A stretch of 64,000 nt of DNA from NCBI GenBank assembly GCA_022749755.1, contig CM040446.1, positions 3,712,966-3,776,965 on the forward strand, given 5' to 3'. The notes beneath the pieces were generated by a model, which was not told where the DNA came from, made no database searches, and worked only from the letters and a program-made list of their open reading frames with translations. This DNA is from Azadirachta indica (lineage: Eukaryota; Streptophyta; Magnoliopsida; Sapindales; Meliaceae). Position numbers and translations under genes: made by a program. Shown piece by piece: positions 32,536 to 45,799 of the stretch (its first letter is position 1; every line of letters begins with the position of its first letter).

Positions 32536-35397
32536 TCAGCTGCCCGAGATAACTTTCTGTGGATCAAGTTGCCCACTACAGTAACTAGAGGGAACAGCAG
32601 AAAGTTCCAGCCTTCCCCTCCACTCCTCCCCAGGTTTCAGTGTGATTGGTTTTTCAACAGCAGCCGCCTCCACACACAGCATATGCTTATACTCATCATC
32701 CCCAAAATCAGCCATAGCCTTTGCCTTCTTATCCCAGGGATTCCACACAACTGAATGAAACAGATACATGGCTAAAACAACTTGTAGGTGCTGTTAAACT
32801 AAGACTCAAGGTAAATATATAAATTCAGACAAGCAAAAGCTGCTCATGCATCCCTTTGGCCTAAAAATTATGTCCTCTTTGTTTCAAAGTACCATCTTCC
32901 ACATCTAATGTTATCCAAAAGTTGCATAGAAATATACAATTACAGCCCAAAATTATATGGATTTAAGTACATGAGACGATTCAAATTACATAAATACCAA
33001 CTTATAGCCCCAAATATATAAGCAATGATAATATTGTTAGAAAGCAGATGGGCAGAAGGAATCTTACCAGCATCTGGAAGGCCATCTTTACGAATAACAA
33101 ATGTTCTCTTCTTTTCATGATCCAGAATTGCAATCTTTGTCGGAGTACTCAGGTATATCTTGTCCACCTGCATAACCATAAAAGCATTGGCTAAACAATA
33201 GGGCAAGATAAACATAAGCAAACACACAAAAATGGTACCATGAACTCACTTCTGACTCAAATGTTATCGCATCCCCTTGTTCAGTAAATCGCTCCTTATT
33301 CTGCAGGCTGTCAAGATAATCCAATGTCTCCAATCCTTCAACACGAACTTCGCTGAGCACAAGCAACCAAACCAATTTAAAGACTAGTCAAATCTTGCAC
33401 AATATAAAGTCAAGCCATTTTATTGCAAGAATTACATGCATTTCCATGATAACAGGAGCCATATTAACAGTTAACAAGAATCACCAATCAACTTCACCTT
33501 GGAATAATAAACCGCTGACAGGCAGCCAATAAAGCATATACCAAAACTCTGGTGAAATTTCACTATCAATAGTAACAATATCAAAAACTTACAACCTAAA
33601 TTTAATTTAAAACATATGTGACTGATCAGAAAACTCATATTTTGGCCATAGTCTGGGCAGAAATAATTTTCATGTTCCCGTGTTGTAGCTCAGTCAAGTT
33701 ACTAAACATTGCCATCAAATCCAGTGTCAGATATAGAAAATAAAAGGTTTTGAACTAAAACCAGATTCTAGTTATAAGAAAGATATTACATGGCCCCATT
33801 ACCATTCTAACAACTTTCACCCAAACTTTCATAAATATTTCATTTTGTATCCGACTGCAGATTTTAGTTTCTCTGATTTCAATATAACAAAGTTTCAAAT
33901 GATGGACTGGAAAACACATCTGCAAGAACTTGTAAAAACTGACCCAGATTTATGTAACCAAGTTTAGCAAAGCGAATTGGCTTCATAGGGGTAAAAGCCA
34001 GGACTAACTATTGGCTTGACAAAAGAAATGGACTTCTGAAAAACTGCAGCTTACACTGCTTGAAGAGTTCAGAAAGCTAATAGTAATTTGGTTTCAAAGT
34101 GCAATCGTGGACAGCCTTAGAGATGCAAATACAGTGGCTGGAGATTGACATAGAAATTCAGGTTGACTAAACTTCTGGCTCCAGGAGAAGTATATTGCGG
34201 TTGAATTGGAATGACATCATAACCTCACAATTTGTGCTCAGGAAGAATTAATGCAACATGTTTAGACTGATATTTTCTACTTAATGCTAGAAGGAATTCA
34301 GAGGATATTAGCAGGATACACTAGCAATTTCAAATTCCATCAATTGTCTTATAGACAGGCTGTGAAGACACATTTACACATAAACAAAAGCCTAACACAA
34401 CCAAATAAAGCAAAACCTTGATTAGATAAAACGCCATTCACCTCATTTCCACCCGAAACACTAGCAGCATCAATATAGAGGCAGCTACTGCAGTGACTGC
34501 TTGTACACAAGGCATACCATTCCAACCAGAAATCTAAACTAGGACAATGACAGTAAAACCCCAATTTCAACACTGAAAATAAATTCACTCATTAAGCTGT
34601 AATATGACATTTCAACAGTCTGTCATCAACCCTTCCAATCTATCTTCAATAGCTACAGCCAATCAACATGCACTGCTCGTTGAAATACATTTTTCAAATG
34701 GTAGTGTCAGTTTTGTAGTTACAATAAAAACTCCTGATTTCCTTCTCACTGGTACAATAGGATATTTTCTCCATCAGAAATTTAATTAAAGAATCTCCAG
34801 AAGAATAAAGTACCTTGTTCTTAAAGGACACCATATCTCCTAGAACACTTAAATTAGCAATCTTAAAGGTAAAGATGTATCTTCCCTAAACATTTAAAGT
34901 CTAACATAACAAACAGATAAGGGTCATAAACGGAGCAAAAACATGATACAGGTTGTACACACTTCTTGCAAATAATGCCTGAAATAGAGTGTAACAAGAA
35001 AAGATATTCAATTAGTCTGCAAATAGCAAATAGACCGGGAAAAGCCTTAACAATCTAGCAGCCAATCCAGGGCTTATACTACCCAATGATGCTCACGCTA
35101 CTCATAAGTGGAGGTTTTATAGTTTTTGTCTTCAAATTTCCAACACAGTACATTAATTATTTCATTGACGATGCTGTATAAATGACAGGCAAAAGTAGCT
35201 TTATTTTCAAGTACAAATTCAAGAGCGTCAGCCATAAAGTAAATAAGATTGTAAGGTTAAAGAACTAAAAAAAGAACTAAGCATTCCAAGATCATCAAGA
35301 AGCTGCACATGCATCCACCAAGGTTTTAGAACATAAATGAAACTAGTACTATCTTCAACACGAGCAAAATAAGCCCTCTGTTTTATAGGAAACAGAA

Positions 35398-35437
<40 letters not shown>

Positions 35438-38400
35438 TTACAAAGATGCAGACAAGAAGTCCACCAGAAAAGCCTCTGAAAATCACAAAAAAATCTATAC
35501 AATTGATATGGATCAGCTGCCCAAAGCAAAACTAAACCATTATGCCAAAAGACATAAAACCACTGCAAAAATAAGAACATTTAAAATCTAATATACCATC
35601 CACTAAAACCATTCTATATTAGCTATTCTAAACAAAACCAGACTTATTTAGAACCTGGTAGTAACCACCCACCACAGCACTAATTTGAGAATTGCAATGA
35701 CAGATACAAGCAAGGGACGGGAACCATTAGAAATAATGATGATCATGATCATGAATTAGCTGACAGCAACTGCTAAGATTACTAGCATCTGCAACGCATG
35801 AAAAAATAATATAGATATCATTATCAAGGAAGTTTGAGAAATAACCTGATGTCTGAAACAGAGAAATAAGTATGATATGCAAATGTGAACGAAAACGGCT
35901 TCCCATCAGCACTGGTATTCCTAATGCGAGACGTCAACATCAGATCTCCACCAGGAGTCAAAGCTACCCTCAGACGAAACTCAAAACTGGAAAAAGAGAA
36001 AGAAAAACAAAAAAAGGTAAAGAATGTATGAAATTCATCCAGAAAAAAGACTTGCGAAAATTCTAGCTATATCTTTGCAGTTACTTATTTATAGGAAACA
36101 AAAGAATATTATTATAATGAAAGGGAAGAAGATACAAAAGGTGAACCAGAGGTCCACATTGCTACCAATTGAAATTCTAGCTATATCTCTCTCCATGAAA
36201 AAATGCAGGAGCAATGAAAATGCCAACAATTAACCTGTGTGGCCAGATCTTCAGATCTTCTTCTGAGGGCCTCAGGATCAGATCAACATAAGCCTTACTT
36301 AAGGAATTTGTTGGAAAAGGAGGTGGGTCAGTGTCAACACTCCAGAACCTATTCCTAGCAAATCCATGCGGCTCCAGAGACCCATGATTTGAAAACTGCA
36401 AATACGAAGTAAGTTTTCTGGCTAGATGAATGCAGTCAAAAGATGCAAGAAGTAAACTTTGTAGAAGCACATGCCTGAGGAAAGCATATTGGAATTCCTC
36501 CACGAATTGCTTTTGGAGGTTTGAATGTAGCCTGCACCCAGCATAAGGTATGATTATCTTACAATACAGTTTAATTTGGAGAGAAAATATATTAAAAATT
36601 TAAAAATTAAATAAATAGGTTATGCAGTCAGCACTGAAAAAGGAGCATTTTTATAGAGCTAATACACGTCTAAAAGACTTACAATGTTAAGATTTTAGAC
36701 AGTCAACATTAAACTTGAAAAGGTCGATCAAGGACAGGCTTCAGGAGAAAAGTAATATCAATTCCAAAACCAGATATTTTTTGGTGACAGCATTTGAGCC
36801 AAGTGAAAAATTGAAGAGAAAAGGAAAATGTGAAAAAGCCCAAGGAAAACAAGGAATTAAAAATTTTCAACATGCTATACCCAAAAGCTAGCTCACAACT
36901 TCCTTCCAAGTATGATTATGATATACAGCATAAAATCAATCAAGCAATGCAATTATACCAACTTTTAGCGGAGTTAAATCTACATAAAATTATACAGGAA
37001 GCTTAATGGAAGGACAATGGAAGCTTAACTTAAGATGAGGAGGTACAAATTTTGCTTTATGCCAACATTCAAAAGCTAAAGAATTATTCAAAATATTATG
37101 CCAAGCAAAGCCATCAAAAAGGATAATGGATAAGTCATTTACAACTAGGGGTATTATTTTTGTGGTGGGCAATCTCACTCCCAAAAGATCTTACTACAAA
37201 CATAGCATAAGAGCTAGTCAATGATGATATTTCTCCTGATTGAATTCAGCAATCTTGGTATGATGGCCAATACTCAGATTGTACAATTATTAATAGAAAG
37301 AAAAGTCATCAGATGTGTATCAACTTAGGCAACGATGAATAGGAGACAGTGTTAATTTATAGTCCAATTCAACCTAGGCACTTCTTGGAGCTAATTAAAA
37401 GAATAGTCATTAAGTATGCATCAACCAGTGGACGAAAAAAGCTTAATGAACCATTTAGGATCCACTTGTTATAGCTTCTTCAAGTAAATTTTTCATCAGT
37501 AAATCTTTTTACATGTGAAGCTTGCAGAAAAAGTGTGGATTGATTGATTGATTGAGAAAACGATATGTTGAAAAATTTAACTATGAGATACCAAACTGTT
37601 ATTTTTTAGTACAGATTTTTTATTGTAATATTTATTTTCATGTCACAAATAGAAATGAAGTATCTTAAACATATTCATGCATAAATAAGTTATCTTGAGG
37701 AGCAAGGCACATTCTCTACCCCCTACCCACCCAACTAGGTGTCCTAACTTTGATTTCCTATTCTCAAAAAAAAGTCCCCACTTTATCTCAGGAGGAAAAA
37801 AGAGTTATTACATCAGAAGGGCATGATAAAATTTGTGAAATAAGATAAGGGTATTTTGGAAAAGCTAAGCATAAAAAATAATAAAATAAAAACTCAGCTA
37901 GATATTTAAGCTGTCTTAGTACATTTTAATGAGCTTCTCAGGAATTTAACTTTTATGGGGAAAAATATAGAAATAAAATTAACAAAAAAAGAGAAGCTCT
38001 CTTCAATTATAACCAAACAACTAAAATAATTTTGAAAGAGTTCCATTAGTAAAATGACTTTCAATCATTCCCAAAGCCATAGAAAACAAACACTTCCGGA
38101 TTCAGCAAGCACTTTTGAGCTATCATTCTCAAGTACTACACTTCTTTCTTTTCTGCTTTTCTGTAGTTAAAGAATTCACTGAACTCTTACTTGTTGCACA
38201 TCAAACTATTTGCAGGACAACTCATCTATGAAACAAAGCCATAACTACGATTGGATGTCACTGACAGTCACCTGAAAAGCGAAATAAACAACAGTAGCTA
38301 GGAACTATGCTTGTTGAAGATCCAATGATTAGTGAAATAAGCCTAGAGGAAATGAAAAATAGACCTAAACATCACAAAAGTGTTTATTAGATTATTGCCC

Positions 38401-39959
38401 AGCCCATGTCAATAACAAAGGCATCATTGCTTATGGTATGAAAAAACAAATCCAAAACTGTGATCAACAGAATACCAATATTACCTTACTACTAACAAAA
38501 AGTAACTCCTCCCCATGGTCATTCTTCCAGGACGTCACATGACCTCCGTACAAATACACCTGGAAAACTCAAAAAGAATATACTAATTTTAGTATAAAAC
38601 GCAAAAAAACAACTAGATTTTAGACAACTAATTACAGGATACTCTTGCTTACAGAAAGTAAGGGAGAAAAAGATTAAAGCAATGTGAGAGACATGGTCAA
38701 GAGGGAGAATTTGCTTTTGAAGCTGTATGCTACAGTGAGGTTATCAAATTATTATATGACCTTGAGTTGCCCCTATGCATTATGACATACTCTCATAGGA
38801 ATTAAGTGGTGTGCTTAAATAACATGCATCACTTAAAACATGTCATTAGTATCAAGTCAATAAATGATTTTTCCTTCCGTATTATAATATAAAATCAAGT
38901 TTAACTAAATTGTGTTCTATCACATGACTCTCAGACTCTTCAGCAATAATCTCTAAGTTTTATCAACTCAGCAACCAAAATATGCACTTGAAAAAAATAA
39001 TTAAACAACTGCCTAGTTGCATCAAGCTAAATTTTCCTAGTATGTACATGGATATACTTAGTTGTGTCATTAGTACCTCATCTGTGCACTCATAACCATT
39101 TTGAAAAATTGGTTCTATACAACAAAAGGCTAAGACTAGCTATTGGTTTGAGAAAGGGACTTTCTAAGAGTTGCAGCTCACACTTGCTGAAGCTAATGAT
39201 GCTCCAGTCTCTAATAATCAATCCGTAGAGAGATAAATATAACATATTGCACTAAATGTCCTAGCTATTTCTGAATATACATTAATAGTGAAATCCTTCT
39301 ATTGCAGAAAACCAGACATTCTTATAAGATCAAGTTTGAGCCAGCAATTCAGTTGATCTTAAGTCCTGACTCCAATATACTCAAAGACTTCAGCTCCACA
39401 GCACCAACTTACAGCCAATGAGAGGAGATCTATCTACAGTTTTCTGTAAAAAAACAATTAAATATGCGTGGTAGATGTTCTTTCTCGTTTTTTCTTTATT
39501 CTCTTGAATTTTTTGGAATAAAGAAAAAGATTCCAGTGGTGTGGATCTATGTTTAACTCCAATTTTTCGCTTCAAGCCAGAAGCGCAATGGCTATTACAA
39601 GTATTAAAGAGACACGGCCTACAAGGAAACGCAAGCTCACATTCACTTCTCCAGATCTACTAAACCTACCTAGAGAAACTTAGTCCTTAATTGGCAATTA
39701 GTTTGATTAAACTTATCAAGTGATCTAGATTAAGCCCTAGAAACAGAGAAGAAAGAAATTGTACAAGAATCTTAACAGAAACATAAATCATAATCGGATC
39801 AAGCAAGACTTAAGCCAAAATCGAAGAAATAAGAAGGATAAGAAAGGCGCTATCGTTTTGCTGTACCTCGGCGGAGCTGCCACGGGACTCACGGAGAACG
39901 ATCTTGTCTAGGCTATTGATGCCTTTGCAGAATTCAACTGGAATCCTCTCCGTCGACAT
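32536..39959 (-). CDS. Glucose-6-phosphate 1-epimerase (aldose-1-epimerase family)
   Basis: Eight minus-strand exons: 39867-39959, 38485-38559, 36475-36531, 36235-36395, 35846-35986, 33250-33352, 33068-33167, 32536-32750; 945 nt, 314 aa, normal length for the family. It interconverts alpha and beta anomers of hexose-6-phosphate. Motifs: VYLYGGHVTSWK near residue 32, [26 protein letters not shown] (77-90 region, His85), catalytic His167 in FAYHTYF, catalytic Glu271 in MLCVEAAAV. There is no N-terminal transit peptide (starts MSTERIPVEF), so it is probably cytosolic. All exon joins keep frame. Intron 3 has a GC-AG donor (CCTCAG|GCATG at 36474/36475). Introns are large (up to 2.5 kb) and contain a TG microsatellite. 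The physiological role of plant members is little studied. Confidence 0.95.
35401..35431. repeat. TG microsatellite in an epimerase intron
   Basis: About 15 TG units inside intron 5 of the epimerase gene (33353-35845). Confidence 0.95.
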
Positions 39960-40134
39960 AATTGCAGCCGCCGAAGCCTTCTGTTCTTCGTTTAATAAAA
40001 AATAACAGCATTCAATAAGCAAATGAAATGAAATCTCACAAGCTCAGTTGAGCAACTTTCCTTCCTTCTTCTCAGTTCTTTAGTTGCTCTCTCTCTCCCT
40101 CTCCGTTTCTTCATTTTGATTAATTTCTTCTGCA

Positions 40135-40142
40135 TATTTATA
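40135..40142 (-). promoter_or_regulatory. TATA box of the epimerase gene
   Basis: On the minus strand this reads TATAAATA, about 175 bp before the ATG. The intervening leader is GA-rich on the coding strand (CT repeat at 40087-40108 on the plus strand). Confidence 0.5.
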
Positions 40143-40307
40143 GTATTTTGCTTTTGGAAAAAGGGTAAAACCTTACGGGTCCCTCAATTTGCAACTTTTA
40201 AAAGATAAGAAAATATATTTTTATATATCAAATAGGTCCAAAACTCCATAAAATTAACCAAAAGATCCTCCTAATAGACATTATAATGCTGGTACGTGAA
40301 TTTAATA

Positions 40308-41028
40308 CTAAGAGATTGTTTGCTTTTTTAGTTGAAATTTGAATATAATTATTTAAATTTTTAATGGAAGTTTATTTTTTTTTTACTTATATTTAAATAT
40401 TTGATAAAAATATTTGAATATAATTAAATTAAAATTTTTTACTTAAATATGAATAAATAAATGTCTAATAATTTAATATTTTTTATTTTTCAAAAAAATA
40501 TATCTATTTTATTAAATTATTCACTAATAAAATTAAAATCTTAATTAACTATTTTTAACGTATCTCTTTCTATTATAGTTCTCTTTATTTGTTTTCTCAA
40601 TTTTACTTATTTTATATTTTAATTATTATAATAAATTTATATATTTATATAATCAAAATTATATTATATATATAACTTATCATTTTTATTTAATTTTTAT
40701 TGATATTTATATCATCGATTAAAATTTATTTTTTTAAAAAAATATATTAAGTAAATAAATAATATGCATACTAATATAATTTTTTATTTTTTATTCATTA
40801 TTGTACTTATATAATTAAAATTATTTGAATTTAAATATATTATTTAAAATAATATATATGTCAAAATATCCATTTTCACACTTTTTATTTTATTAAAATA
40901 AATAACTTAATACTTATTTTTAAATATTTTAAAATAAAAAATAAATATATTATTCAGATTTAAATTTTAGTTAAATTTAAATTTTAGTCATATTCAAAAT
41001 TCAAATAAAAAAACAAACACTACCTAAA
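40308..41028. repeat. MITE-like element, copy 1 of a two-copy family
   Basis: About 720 bp, AT-rich and non-coding, alignable end to end with 62784-63491 in the same orientation. Ends are degenerate inverted repeats of about 35 bp: left CTAAGAGATTGTTTGCTTTT, right (reverse complement) TTAGGTAGTGTTTGTTTTTT. Probably a non-autonomous DNA transposon; superfamily not assigned because no clean target duplication is visible. Confidence 0.7.
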
Positions 41029-42372
41029 GGCTATCTCAGTTATTTCAAAATGAAAGCAAAGGATCTATTTGATATAAATTGAAAATCTCTGTCTTGTTTG
41101 TGAACACATATACCCTTAGGGACCACAAGTTATTATCCGTTTTGGAAGTAGACGAAAGGTATTACTGTGTTGCGGTGCGTTTGGGTCCTTTGGGATGAGT
41201 GGCTTTGAATCTACAAGCAATTTTAATAGCAAACATTTTGTCTGCTTTTGAAAAATAATAAATTTAACCTATTTTATAACATTTTGTTAAATAAATAAAG
41301 TGCTCTTACAATTAGAAATATATTTATTTTTAACAAACACAACCAAAATATACTTGAGATGTGTCTGGCAATGGTTTTGAAATTATCAAAAGCACTTTTA
41401 AAATGTTAGAAAATAATATTTGATTCTCTAGTACTCTATGATTGTTTTTATCCTACATTCTTCAACCCGATTAATTGAAAATTTTAACTTTGTATAATGT
41501 AACACCTCGTCCAGTTACAATCCAACTAATCCGACGGCAGATTTCGCGCGTTATTAATTTTAAAAACGCAACATAATAAATGAAAATTTATTATTTATCT
41601 ATAAATTAAGATAATAATATATTTAATTAGATGGTAGATTCCTTCGGCTAGTTACATTGTTTTTTTTTTTTTCAATAAACTGCATCTATCCATGTCACTC
41701 CTTTTCATATGAATTTTAACTTTATTAATTTGTCCAAAATTATGATTATTAAATTCAACGTATGAATTTAGATCAACGTATTGATAAATTATAATTGTAC
41801 ATGTTCTAACAATAATGCACTCTTTTTTCACATATAATTTAAGTGATTTGAGTCTATCTTTTATTTAAAATCTAATCTCACTTTTGTCTTTGTGGTGACA
41901 CGTTGACGTTGATATAATTGTCTATGTATTTTTAATTTTTCAAATAAATATTTATATAATTTTAATTCGACATTAATATAAAAGGCACGTGTTCACGTAA
42001 TGCATAGTGTTACACGAGTCATATGATAAAATAGGGCACAAGAGAGACTTTAATTAACATGTTAATAGTGTAACAATTAATGGTACAATTTTAACGTTCA
42101 CTATTGTTTGTACGTGTCATTTAACATTATAAATTTGCGTTAACTTTTATTATGCAAAAGTTGTGTGTTTATTACTTGTATGGTAATTAACTTTAAGTTG
42201 TTAACTAATATTGTGGTGATTTCAGTTAGGACAAATATCAATTTGGAATATTGTTAATAAATACGAAAATTTCTCAAATTTTACCATATGTTATCAAGAA
42301 ATTAATTTATAAGTAACTATATTTTGGAAGAAGAAGTTCAGTTACAAAGTCTCATTCAGTACAATTTCCACC

Positions 42373-42376
<4 letters not shown>

Positions 42377-42423
<47 letters not shown>
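42377..42423. repeat. AAT microsatellite
   Basis: About 15 units of a trinucleotide in intergenic DNA. Confidence 0.95.
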
Positions 42424-42425
<2 letters not shown>

Positions 42426-43956
42426 TCATATATATTATGGACGTCAATAGCACAACGAAAATAATTAAAAATTGATTTGATGGCTCTCAATTTATTATTT
42501 TTAAATTTTAAGTTACTAAACATAGTTATCAAATGTTATGATCAATATAAAACTGATGCAACAATGTCATTAAATATTATTTTTGCATCATTTGTCTAGT
42601 GCCATTAATAATTTGTACATTTATGATAAAAAAAATGTCTTGTTAATTTACCATGCGATTTTATAAAAAAAAAAAATAAAATATACATAGTTAATTTAAA
42701 TATTGTTTAAGAATTCATTTATATCTTTTATGGGATTTTGAAAATTATTGTGAATATTCGTAAAATTAATCAATTTTCTACAAAATTTTCTAAAGATTAT
42801 TAAAAGAAAATTTAAAAATAAGCTTAGGCTGTTTTGTTTTTGGATTCGACTCACGTGGGTAGAATATAACAAATCCAGTGGTGTTGCCATTGTTGTTTGC
42901 ACGTTTGGACGGATCTCTAATTTTATTTGATAGCAAACTCAAAAATTTACCTCTTTTAGCCTTTAGGTTATAATTAATGAAAATAACCTATAAACCCAAA
43001 TCCCTTCGAGATTTAGGACCATTCTTTTTTGTTCCTTTCTTTCTTTCCAATAAGCCTTTACTTTTCACGGTGTGATTAATTCAGATAAAAAATTACATAT
43101 TGAAGTAATCAATTTCAAGTTATTTAAGTTTACTTAAATATTAAAAAAAATAGTTGAAAATCTCACCAAAATTCGAGTAATAGTACTCATAGATCTCTCT
43201 CTAATTATTCGTGTTTATAAAAATCTTCTAACTTGGACATAAATGTTCAGGTAATGTTATTGTAATATTTGCTTAAAATATTAATGTCGAATTCTTAATC
43301 CTAAATACTCAAAAATTTGACATGTTAAATTTATAATTTTTAAATTAAATTTTAAATAAATATAAATAATTCTAATAGCCCCCATCAAGCATTGCAATCA
43401 AAATAAGGTTAAAGAAAAATGCAAAATTGTCCACGGATATAAAACACAGTTAAAGATAAACAAAACCTATCATTTAAATGTTTATGATTTAGTAGAAGTC
43501 ATCCAAATATTTTATAAATCTAGTTTCTATTTAAATTTGTTTATCATCTAATAATTTCTAAATCGAGTTCCTAAATTAGTTTTCTTATTTCACAAAATGA
43601 AAATTAGCTTTTGGACATCACAAAAGAAGAAAAATAACAAGTTCGATGTCTCCTTCAATGATTAGGGTTTTCTGTACAAGGAATAATTTGTCTATAATCA
43701 TACCTGCTTTGATCAAATGTTGTTGTTGCTTGGTCTGCCACCAAAAAAATTAACATTCGCAACAAAGTTGAAATTTTCTGTTCTTGTATTACAAGTTTTA
43801 TATTACATATTTTGGGTATTGTAATATGATTTCATCAAAACTTTGTACTTATTTTTAAAAGAAATTATTAAATAAAATACAAACAAATATTGTAATTATT
43901 GCTTGTATATTTTTTCCCCTTAGAAATTGAAAAAGTTTGATTAAATACAGCAAATC

Positions 43957-44140
43957 TATCAAAAGTTTTATATCAAATAATGACAAAATTTAGGTCAAAG
44001 ATCCCTAAAATATTTAAATTATCTCAATATAAAAGATAAATATCATATGACTATCAAAAGTTTTATATCTTTTAAATAATGACAAAATTTATCAAATTGT
44101 GTCAAAAGATCCCTAAAATATTTAAGTTATTTCAATATAA
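43957..44140. repeat. Local degenerate duplication, about 80 bp
   Basis: 43957-44033 and 44052-44140 share the order tatcaaaagttttatatc ... aataatgacaaaattta ... agatccctaaaatattta ... caatataa, with an insertion in the second copy. Confidence 0.75.
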
Positions 44141-44275
44141 GTAAGGATTCATATTGAGATAATTTAAATATAAGAAAGGACTTAATTTAATGAAAATGGA
44201 CAATTTTGTCTATTTGAAAAATATAAAAATCTAAGGACCTAAATGATTAATTCTCAATTGGAATATAACTTTTAG

Positions 44276-44300
44276 CCGCCGCGGTAGTGGCCGGCGGCGG
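44276..44300. repeat. GC-rich inverted repeat in AT-rich DNA
   Basis: CCGCCGCGG (44276-44284) can pair with CCGGCGGCGG (44291-44300) around a 6-nt loop. It stands out sharply from the surrounding AT-rich sequence. A further GCGGCGGGG follows at 44312-44320. Confidence 0.6.
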
Positions 44301-45799
44301 ATGATTGGGTAGCGGCGGGGTTGTATGAATTGGCACGCTTTTGAAATTTTATTTTATTTTTTTTATAATAAATAGTCTGTATATTAATTTTTTAAAAATA
44401 AATATATTTATAAAATTAAATAAAATAACTGGAAGCTACGATTAGGCCCATCAATTCCTAACGAAGGAAAACGAATATTCCTCGGCTATCATTGAAAATA
44501 AAGAAAAAAAAAAAGTTGGGCCCCAAGTTTATCTTTCTGGACCGTCAAAATCTTTGTGCATAAAAATATTTTTAATTAATTATAAAAAAGCAATTTATAC
44601 ACATTTATGAGGACACTGTGACCATATTAAACATCTTTCTAGAAAAAAAAAATCTAAATTTTTGTGCCATGTATAATATAATGTTAATGGTAATAAATGG
44701 TACAAAATAATACCATATTATACAATATTAAAACCTAACGCAATATTATACTATTAATTAATTCAATTAATTAAATCATACCGTTTACCTACGTTACAGT
44801 TATACATTACATTGCTAGATGAAGCATTTATTTATTAATATCATTGCATTGGCATCACACAAATTAAAAAATATCTTATAATAAAATGCCAGTATGCTAC
44901 ATTAACTTTTACGTCAATTTTTATACGAAAGTTTGTAACTAATGTTATATTGTAATGTAAGTTTTATACAGGAATATCAACTTAAACTTTATATAAATTT
45001 ATTAATTTTGTTTTTTATAATAATAATAATAATAATAATTTAGGTTAAAAAAATGAAAATAGCTAAGGGGTGATTAAAGTGGGCTAAGCATGTAGGCCCA
45101 CAAATTAGCCTTTATGGCAATGCATGAATGATGGCCGGTGACCGACTTTTCTTAGTTTTATCAGTTTTCTTTTCTTTTTATTCATGGTCTAATCCTCACA
45201 AAGCGGAAGTCAGCTCTTAATCATCTCTTCTATCTCGGAACATCTCTTCATTTTTTTTGTATTTTTATTACAACAAAAAATCTTTTTATTTTAATAAAAA
45301 AATCTCCTCATTTATTAATTTTTTTTTTTTTGATTCCCATATCTGATTTGTTCGTGCAAAACTTAAATCTGTAAAAGGAATCTCCATAAAAAAAACAAAG
45401 ACAACAACAAATTCTACCTGTAAGAGATTGTTCTTGCTATATTGCCAATGCCAAAGCTATAAAGGTACCTTTATTTTTCTTTTTAATTTTGTTTTGTTTT
45501 CTTATTTATATTTTTTTTTACACTCTCTTTTCAACTTTTTACTGTTCTTGATTAACTTTCCAATTGAAAACCCAACAAACATTATTATCATCGTACTCTT
45601 TCCAATCAATTAATTTTACCCGTAAAAAATCATTAAAAACAAAATTTACCGGATTCATTTCTTTATTATTTTTATTATTTCAGTCATCAAAATTGAGTAT
45701 TAATATTTTGTTTAATTAAAATAATTTTGAAGAAATCTGAAAATTAAGAATATTTAAATGCAAATTACAGTTCATGTGATGTTGCGGAGTGAGCTTTTT

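Larger units (their letters stand above)
41029..45780. other. Intergenic, AT-rich, no gene seen
   Basis: Between the epimerase promoter and the villin gene. It holds an AAT microsatellite (42377-42423), a local degenerate duplication (43957-44140), a GC-rich hairpin (44276-44300) and a short AAT run near 45021. Longest ORFs are small and unrecognised. Confidence 0.5.
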
